Shown: in pieces, positions 1 through 3,959 of the stretch
Layout of the letters: each line of letters starts with the position of its first letter
How positions within the stretch are numbered: position 1 is the stretch's first letter
Origin: Dysgonamonadaceae bacterium
GTDB taxonomy: Bacteria; Bacteroidota; Bacteroidia; Bacteroidales; Azobacteroidaceae
Direction: 5' to 3'
DNA: 5,038 nt
Assembly: GCA_031255425.1 (NCBI GenBank)
Contig: JAIRSN010000163.1
Span: 1-5,038 of the forward strand
Notes under the pieces: generated by a model
Database searches by the model: none
Seen by the model: only the letters and a program-made list of their open reading frames with translations
What the model was told of the DNA's origin: nothing
Program-made: the position numbers and the translations under genes

Positions 1-349
1 CGAACGGATTACGGCTTACACGCTGATCAACGGCGACAAGGGTTACACGGATTTTATCAACGAACTGAACGCCCAGGTCGACTACTTCAACGAACACAGC
101 CACCACCGCAAACAGCACGACATCAAGAAGGCGGTTATCGCATCCATTCCGGATCAGGTGTTTGCGGGCGTGCCGGTTACGGTGATGCCGGAGGTTTTCT
201 TCGAAGAAAAACAGTTGGTCTTCGAAGAAGATTTCGAAGTCGCGTACAAGAGCAATCACAAGCCCGGCCTGGCGTTGATTGAAGTGCGCGGCAAGGGCGA
301 GTATAAAGGAAAGATAACCGCCGGGTTCAATATTCTGAAAACCGAGTAA
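1..349 (+). CDS. C-terminal fragment of a Bacteroidota helical protein with an Ig-like repeat (DUF6261-like)
   Basis: This is the 3' end of a gene that begins before the window; the reading frame is open from base 2 and gives 115 residues to a TAA stop. Residues 1 to about 45 look helical, charged and His-rich. From about residue 48 to the end is a beta-sandwich repeat: an I-P-D-Q-x-F-x-G-x-P opening, then D-F-E-V-A-Y-K-S-N, G-L-A-L-I-E-V, G-K-G-E-Y-K-G and F-N-I. This matches the bacterial Ig-like repeat best known from surface proteins (consensus DYxVxYxNNxxxGxAxVxVxGKGxYxGxxxxxFxI). I recall the helical region plus this repeat as the layout of the uncharacterised DUF6261 family of Bacteroidota; that family name is from memory and uncertain, while the repeat is clear. 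A GTG at 158 lies inside the repeat and is not a credible start. A strong terminator 18 bp downstream separates it from the sugar operon, so no functional link is implied. Function unknown. Confidence 0.72.
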   Translation, partial: ERITAYTLINGDKGYTDFINELNAQVDYFNEHSHHRKQHDIKKAVIASIPDQVFAGVPVTVMPEVFFEEKQLVFEEDFEVAYKSNHKPGLALIEVRGKGEYKGKITAGFNILKTE

Positions 350-367
350 AACCGCGTAAATAAGTGG

Positions 368-410
368 AGCGGCGGGGGCTGAAATAATGCCTCCGCCGCT
401 TTTGTTTTAT
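368..410 (+). terminator. Rho-independent terminator of the upstream gene
   Basis: A 12-bp stem pairs 368-379 with 389-400, with one G-U pair (376 with 392) and a 9-nt loop (380-388). It is followed directly by TTTTGTTTTAT. The stem is almost entirely G+C. It begins 18 bp after the stop codon of the first gene and is correctly oriented to end that transcript, insulating it from the operon starting at 711. Confidence 0.92.
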
Positions 411-420
411 AATGAACAGA

Positions 421-537
421 TACCCAGGGCGAATGCCCTGGGCTGGGTTATTCGACCCTTTCAGGGTTGGGGGTCCGGGGGCACATGCTCTCCCCGGGTT
501 TGCACCCGGGGTTACTCATATTCAACCCTGCGGGTTG
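421..537. repeat. Tandem two-unit palindromic (REP-like) intergenic element with four hairpins
   Basis: Four consecutive inverted repeats are visible. Hairpin A1 is an 8-bp perfect stem with a GAAT tetraloop (423-442, CCCAGGGC arm). B1 is a 7-bp stem including one G-U pair, with a 3-nt loop (453-469). A2 is an 8-bp perfect stem with a TTGC tetraloop (492-511, CCCCGGGT arm). B2 is a 6-bp perfect stem with a TGC loop (523-537, CAACCC arm). A1 and A2 are 69 bp apart and B1 and B2 are 70 bp apart. A and B are joined by linkers of 10 and 11 nt that both end in ATT, so the whole is an imperfect tandem duplication of an A-B unit, separated by a 22-nt GC-rich spacer (470-491). I recall very similar hairpin-rich elements scattered between genes in Bacteroidota and some other phyla, often miscalled as small Pro/Gly-rich proteins. 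That is memory, not a search. There is no T-run after any stem, so it is not a conventional terminator array. Confidence 0.75.
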
Positions 538-660
538 TGCTGCTGCCCTCCGGACTGTGCCTCCGCCCCCTCCGGCCTGGGCTTCGAGGCGGAAACACCC
601 GCAGCCAAGCCGATACGCCGTGCCTCCCAAAAATATAAAAGCGGCTGCGCCGCCGTGTCC
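538..660. other. GC-rich non-coding tail of the palindromic element
   Basis: No credible gene lies here. Smaller inverted repeats continue: TCCGCC (562-567) with GGCGGA (588-593), an alternative GCCT (575-578) with AGGC (587-590), GCGGC (641-645) with GCCGC (649-653), and a longer-range GCAGCC (601-606) with GGCTGC (643-648). An AT-rich patch (628-640) interrupts the GC-rich sequence. It may be the degenerate end of the hairpin element or structured leader DNA upstream of the operon promoter; the sequence does not decide between them. Confidence 0.4.
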
Positions 661-665
661 GAGAA

Positions 666-697
666 TTTGCCCGGTAGAAAAATATATCCTACATTTG
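666..697 (+). promoter_or_regulatory. Bacteroidota-type sigma promoter for the CDP-sugar operon
   Basis: A -33 element TTTG (666-669) and a -7 element TACATTTG (690-697) are separated by 20 bp. They match the Bacteroides consensus TTTG / TAnnTTTG exactly at all defined positions. Transcription should start only a few bases downstream, near 701-704, leaving a leader of roughly 7-10 nt (A-rich, CAAAAAAAGC) before the ATG at 711. No Shine-Dalgarno sequence is present, as is common in this phylum. Confidence 0.72.
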
Positions 698-710
698 CAA
701 CAAAAAAAGC

Positions 711-1490
711 ATGAAAGCAGTGATATTAGCCGGCGGGTTCGGCACACGATTAAGCGAAGCAACGGATATGATTCCCAAACCGATGGTAGAAGTAGGCGGC
801 AAACCGCTTCTGTGGCACATCATGAAGATCTACGGATTTTACGGAATCAACGAGTTTATCATCTGCTGCGGATACAAGCAATATGTTATCAAGGAATATT
901 TCGCCAACTACTTCCGTCACAACAGCGACCTGACAGTCGACCTCTCCGACAACAGCGTTGAGACGCTGGACAACCGTTCGGAAAAGTGGAAGGTAACGAT
1001 GATCGACACCGGGCTGAACACCATGACAGGCGGACGCATCAAGCGAATCCAAAAATACGCCGGCAACGAACCTTTCTGCCTGACCTACGGCGATGGCGTA
1101 GCCGACGTAAACATCGCAGAATCAATCGCCCTGCACAAGGCTTCCCGCAAGTACCTGTCCATGATGGCCTACCAGCCGGGCGCGCGACTGGGCGTGATGA
1201 ACATCAACGAAAAAGACGGAACCGTCGAATCGTTTATCGAGAAACCCACCGACACAGGCACGTGGATCAATGCCGGGTTCTTCATCTGCGAACCGCAGGT
1301 TTTCGACTACCTGGAAGGCGACCACGAAATGTTTGAAAGAGAACCCATGCAACGGATCCTGAACGACAGGCAACTGCACGCCTACAAACATACCGGCTTC
1401 TGGAAACCGATGGACACGTTGCGGGACAATACGGAGCTGAACCTGCTGTGGAACGGAAACAAAGCGCCGTGGAAAGTTTGGAACGAATAA
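711..1490 (+). CDS. rfbF: Glucose-1-phosphate cytidylyltransferase
   Basis: RfbF (also DdhA/AscA) makes CDP-glucose and pyrophosphate from CTP and alpha-D-glucose-1-phosphate, the entry step to CDP-linked deoxysugars, in the cytoplasm. The 259 residues match the family's usual length of about 257. The nucleotidyltransferase signature is at the N-terminus (LAGGFGTRLSE, residues 6-16) with the substrate lysine in PKP (K23). Family hallmarks follow: KPLLWHIMKIY (31-41), ICCGYKQYVIKEYFANYF (51-68), a metal-site loop YGDGVAD (126-132, D128), EKP (177-179), NAGFF (187-191) and FWKPMDTLRD (230-239), where D235 is the likely second metal ligand. The protein aligns along its whole length with my memory of Salmonella RfbF, including the APWKVW end. 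The ATG at 711 is fixed by the N-terminal MKAVILAGG and sits just after a good promoter. It is the first gene of the operon, 15 bp before rfbG. Nothing appears broken. Confidence 0.96.
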   Translation: MKAVILAGGFGTRLSEATDMIPKPMVEVGGKPLLWHIMKIYGFYGINEFIICCGYKQYVIKEYFANYFRHNSDLTVDLSDNSVETLDNRSEKWKVTMIDTGLNTMTGGRIKRIQKYAGNEPFCLTYGDGVADVNIAESIALHKASRKYLSMMAYQPGARLGVMNINEKDGTVESFIEKPTDTGTWINAGFFICEPQVFDYLEGDHEMFEREPMQRILNDRQLHAYKHTGFWKPMDTLRDNTELNLLWNGNKAPWKVWNE

Positions 1491-1505
1491 TAAAACACCT
1501 GTATT

Positions 1506-2603
1506 ATGGCATTTAACAATATATACAAAGGAAAAAAAGTATTAGTCACGGGCAATACCGGATTCAAAGGTTCGTGGCTCAGCACCTGGCTGCTGACATT
1601 GGGCGCAGAAACCTACGGTTTTTCGAAGGACATCCCGACAACGCCCTCCATTTTTGAGACATTATCCCTTGCCGGAAGGATGCATCACCGGTTTGGCGAC
1701 ATCCGCGACAAGGAAGCCTTGGACAGTTATATCCAACAGGTAAAGCCCGATTTCATCTTCCACCTGGCGGCACAGGCAATCGTATCGACGTCCTACGCCG
1801 ACCCGTTCGACACCCTCACGACAAACGTAACGGGGACGGCTTCGGTGCTGGAAAGCATCCGGAACATTTCGTGGCCCTGTACCTGCGTCCTGATTACGAG
1901 CGACAAGGCATACGACAACGTGGAATGGATCTGGGGATACCGGGAAATGGACGCCCTGGGCGGAAAAGACGTTTATTCCGGATCGAAAGGCGCAGCGGAA
2001 CTGGTCATCAAGAGCTATTGGCACTCGTTTATCAAGGCAATGCCCCGGATTAAGTTGGGGATCGCCCGCGCCGGAAACGTCATCGGCGGCGGCGACTGGG
2101 CGAAAGACCGGATTGTGGTGGATTGCGTCAAGGCATTCAGCCGGCAGGAGGCGGTAGAGATTCGCAGCCCCCGGTCTACCCGCCCGTGGCAGCACGTCCT
2201 TGAACCGCTCAGCGGGTACCTGACGCTGGGACAGTATCTCTACGAAGAGAAAACCGGGAACGGCGAAGCCTACAACTTCGGCCCGCGTGCCGAACAGACG
2301 AAAACGGTGTTCGAGCTGGTGCGCGACCTGGCGGCACAATGGGGATTGAACCCGGAGCAAATCGTCCGGATCACCGGAAACGTTCCCTTCGAAGAAGCTA
2401 CGCTGCTGAAACTCAACTGCGACAAGGCGCTGTCTTACCTGAACTGGCATTCCACCCTGCACTACGAACAATGCGTCACGATGATTGCACAATGGTACAA
2501 AGCCTTTTATCTTGAAAAAACGGATCTGTACGATTTAACCGTCAGGCAGATCGATTCCTACCTGAAAGAAGCGGAAAAACAACAACTCGCATGGACAAAA
2601 TAA
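1506..2603 (+). CDS. rfbG: CDP-glucose 4,6-dehydratase
   Basis: RfbG (DdhB/AscB) converts CDP-glucose to CDP-4-keto-6-deoxy-D-glucose with a tightly used NAD+. It is an extended SDR of 365 residues, in line with the family's roughly 360. The sequence shows the Rossmann loop TGNTGFKGSW (15-24), DIRD (65-68), HLAAQAIVSTSYADP (86-100), the catalytic TSDK (131-134), and the YxxxK pair in DVYSGSK (Y157, K161). It also has the RfbG-specific ARAGNVIGGGDWAKDR (187-202) and RPWQHVLEPLSGY (226-238). The last two motifs separate it from dTDP- and GDP-sugar dehydratases. The ATG at 1506 gives the expected short lead-in to the first beta strand; no Shine-Dalgarno is seen. The gene follows rfbF by 15 bp and overlaps the annotated start of the next gene by 13 bp, consistent with one transcript and coupled translation. 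Its product is the common intermediate for the two downstream enzymes. Confidence 0.96.
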   Translation: MAFNNIYKGKKVLVTGNTGFKGSWLSTWLLTLGAETYGFSKDIPTTPSIFETLSLAGRMHHRFGDIRDKEALDSYIQQVKPDFIFHLAAQAIVSTSYADPFDTLTTNVTGTASVLESIRNISWPCTCVLITSDKAYDNVEWIWGYREMDALGGKDVYSGSKGAAELVIKSYWHSFIKAMPRIKLGIARAGNVIGGGDWAKDRIVVDCVKAFSRQEAVEIRSPRSTRPWQHVLEPLSGYLTLGQYLYEEKTGNGEAYNFGPRAEQTKTVFELVRDLAAQWGLNPEQIVRITGNVPFEEATLLKLNCDKALSYLNWHSTLHYEQCVTMIAQWYKAFYLEKTDLYDLTVRQIDSYLKEAEKQQLAWTK

Positions 2604-3040
2604 CGATGGAAGGAGTCACCGCATACCCGCTAAAACGAATTGCCGTAGACAACGGCGACATTCTGCACGCCGTAAAAGCGACCGACGACGGCTATGCCGG
2701 TTTTGGGGAAGTGTATTTCTCCCAGATCCGGGAAGGCGCCGTAAAAGGCTGGAAACGCCACAACCGGTTGACGTTGAACCTGGTGGTTCCGGCAGGAGAA
2801 ATCCGCTTCGTGCTGTACGACGACCGTCCCGGCAGCGCGACCTGCGGACAGTTTGAAGCCATCACCCTGTCGCCGGACAAGAATTACCGGCGCCTGACCG
2901 TAGCACCCGGAATATGGCTTGCTTTTCAGGGCATTGCCCCCGGTGTTTCCATGCTGATGGACCTGATTCCCGAGGCGCACGACCCGGAAGAAGCCGATAA
3001 GAAAACGCTTGCCGAAATCAATTATTCTTTTTCCTTATGA
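2591..3040 (+). CDS. Short cupin protein, RmlC/WxcM-like sugar 3,5-epimerase candidate
   Basis: This 149-residue protein resembles the short cupin proteins usually named dTDP-4-dehydrorhamnose 3,5-epimerase family. Landmarks are FGEVYFSQIREGAVKGWKRH (38-57), LTLNLVVPAGEIRFVLYDDR (60-79), and the second cupin strand pair with VAPGIWLAFQGI (104-115), ending in AHDPEEAD (129-136). Canonical RmlC is about 180 residues with RGLHYQ, whose His is the catalytic base. Aligned here, the motif is K52-G-W-K-R-H57, so that His is Lys55, while H57 sits where FdtA/WxcM ketoisomerases have their second His. The usual C-terminal catalytic tyrosine is not obvious either. In context it would act on CDP-4-keto-6-deoxyglucose from RfbG, at C3, C5 or both, or as a ketoisomerase; the activity is inferred. 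The start is ambiguous: ATG 2591 overlaps rfbG by 13 bp, whereas ATG 2606 (M6) starts 2 bp after its stop and would give 144 residues. It overlaps the next gene by ATGA. Confidence 0.8.
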   Translation: MDKITMEGVTAYPLKRIAVDNGDILHAVKATDDGYAGFGEVYFSQIREGAVKGWKRHNRLTLNLVVPAGEIRFVLYDDRPGSATCGQFEAITLSPDKNYRRLTVAPGIWLAFQGIAPGVSMLMDLIPEAHDPEEADKKTLAEINYSFSL

Positions 3041-3951
3041 AAATCATCATTACCGGCGCCACCGGATTTGTGGGGAAAACCCTGGTCCCTTTTCTGTACG
3101 GAAACGGGATGAACGACCTCTGCCTGCTGATCCGCGATGCGGAAAAGGCGCGAAACCTGTTTGGCGAACGGAACATTCAATACATCAACGTACTGCATCC
3201 GGATTGGCGGGAGCAAGTGATTGCCTGTAATCCCGACGCCGTCGTCCACCTGGCGACCCTGTTCAACACCCGGTGCGATGCGGAAAGCGCTGTGGAAATT
3301 ATCCGGAGCAACCTCGTATTCGGCACTTTACTGCTGGAAGCCCTTGCGCAGACGAAATGTTCCTACTTTATCAATACCGGCACGTTTACCGAGTTTCTGT
3401 ACGGGGCGGGCGAATATTTCGCCAACAACCTCTACTCCGCTACAAAGACCGCCTTCCGTCCCATCATTCAATTTTACCAGACGCAATCTTCGTGGAAATG
3501 CATCAACGTGGTGATTTATTCCCCCTACGGAAGAAGGAACCAGCAGAAGAAGGTGCTTGACTTTATGGTCGACGCCATGCACGCCGCCGAACCGGTCAAC
3601 TTTACCAAGGGGGAGCAGGTGCTTGACTTTATCCATGTCGACGACATTGCCGGCTTTTTCCACACCTTGCTGGACCGGCTGCCGGTGTTCCGGGAGCCGT
3701 ATACGCAGCTTCACCTGGGTACCGGGCAGGGACATTCCATCCGGGAGGTGGGGGCGGTGATGGAAACGGTTTTCCAGCGAAAGATCAATGCCTGCTGGGG
3801 CGGGCTTCCCTACCGGAAAAACGAAACCATGTATGCCGTAGCGCCCGTCGCGAAGAACCTCGAACGGCTGGGCTGGAAAGCGAAAATCTCCCTGCCGCAG
3901 GGACTGGGTATCCTGAAAGAAGAGTTATCCCGTCCTCCGGTCCTCTCCTGA
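3037..3951 (+). CDS. Extended SDR, probable CDP-4-keto-6-deoxyhexose 4-reductase
   Basis: A 304-residue NAD(P)-dependent epimerase/dehydratase-family protein. It has the Rossmann loop TGATGFVG (6-13), a basic R33 at the end of the second strand (LLIRDAEKA) that favours NADPH, HLATLFN (71-77), a Ser/Thr-type active-site strand INTGTF (112-117), the YxxxK pair (Y133, K137 in LYSATK), YSPYG (161-165), LDFIHVDDIA (196-205) and a C-terminal RLGWKAK (277-283). Its size and layout resemble the 4-ketoreductases that finish CDP-sugar pathways (RfbJ abequose synthase, Prt paratose synthase; about 280-300 residues), but I cannot assign a product. Because the operon makes a CDP-4-keto-6-deoxyhexose and this is the last enzyme, C4 reduction is the most economical role. 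An epimerase role is possible but less needed. The ATG overlaps the previous stop as ATGA, a classic coupling arrangement. It ends 8 bp from a convergent gene, so it is the last gene of the operon. Confidence 0.82.
   Translation: MKIIITGATGFVGKTLVPFLYGNGMNDLCLLIRDAEKARNLFGERNIQYINVLHPDWREQVIACNPDAVVHLATLFNTRCDAESAVEIIRSNLVFGTLLLEALAQTKCSYFINTGTFTEFLYGAGEYFANNLYSATKTAFRPIIQFYQTQSSWKCINVVIYSPYGRRNQQKKVLDFMVDAMHAAEPVNFTKGEQVLDFIHVDDIAGFFHTLLDRLPVFREPYTQLHLGTGQGHSIREVGAVMETVFQRKINACWGGLPYRKNETMYAVAPVAKNLERLGWKAKISLPQGLGILKEELSRPPVLS
3883..3903 (-). terminator. Weak candidate terminator for the copper ATPase gene
   Basis: A 6-bp stem pairs 3889-3894 with 3898-3903 (TCCCTG with CAGGGA, loop CCG). 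Read on the minus strand it is followed by GATTTTC, a short T-run. It lies inside the 3' end of the SDR gene, about 57 bp past the ATPase stop. The stem is short and the T-run brief, so this is only a possibility. Confidence 0.18.
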
Positions 3952-3959
3952 AAAAACCG

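Noticed and set aside
158..349. A separate small gene starting at GTG 158.
   Set aside because: The frame is open to the left edge and the GTG falls inside the Ig-like repeat, so this is the end of a longer protein.
408..413. TATAAT hexamer resembling an E. coli -10 box.
   Set aside because: It lies in the T-rich tail of the terminator. The promoter at 666-697 indicates Bacteroidota promoter rules, under which an isolated TATAAT is not meaningful.
421..537. CRISPR array or integron attC site as an explanation for the regular hairpins.
   Set aside because: The two units are only imperfectly similar and have no equal-length unique spacers or direct repeats of CRISPR type. No core sites, cassette genes or integrase are nearby.
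387..762. Overlapping Pro/Gly/Cys-rich open frames on both strands (for example plus 387-638, 412-714, 467-961; minus 448-762).
   Set aside because: They cover the terminator, the hairpin array and the rfbF promoter, have low-complexity composition and no recognisable motif. Such translations are what palindromic GC-rich DNA yields by chance.
1662..2492. Long minus-strand open frame of 276 codons inside rfbG.
   Set aside because: It is antisense to a well-recognised gene with intact motifs, and its translation resembles no family. Long antisense frames are common opposite GC-biased codon usage.
711..3951. dTDP-rhamnose (rmlBACD) operon as an explanation for the epimerase and reductase.
   Set aside because: The first two genes carry cytidylyltransferase- and RfbG-specific motifs (for example 230-239 of RfbF and 226-238 of RfbG), not RmlA/RmlB motifs, and the cupin is shorter with a different active-site motif.
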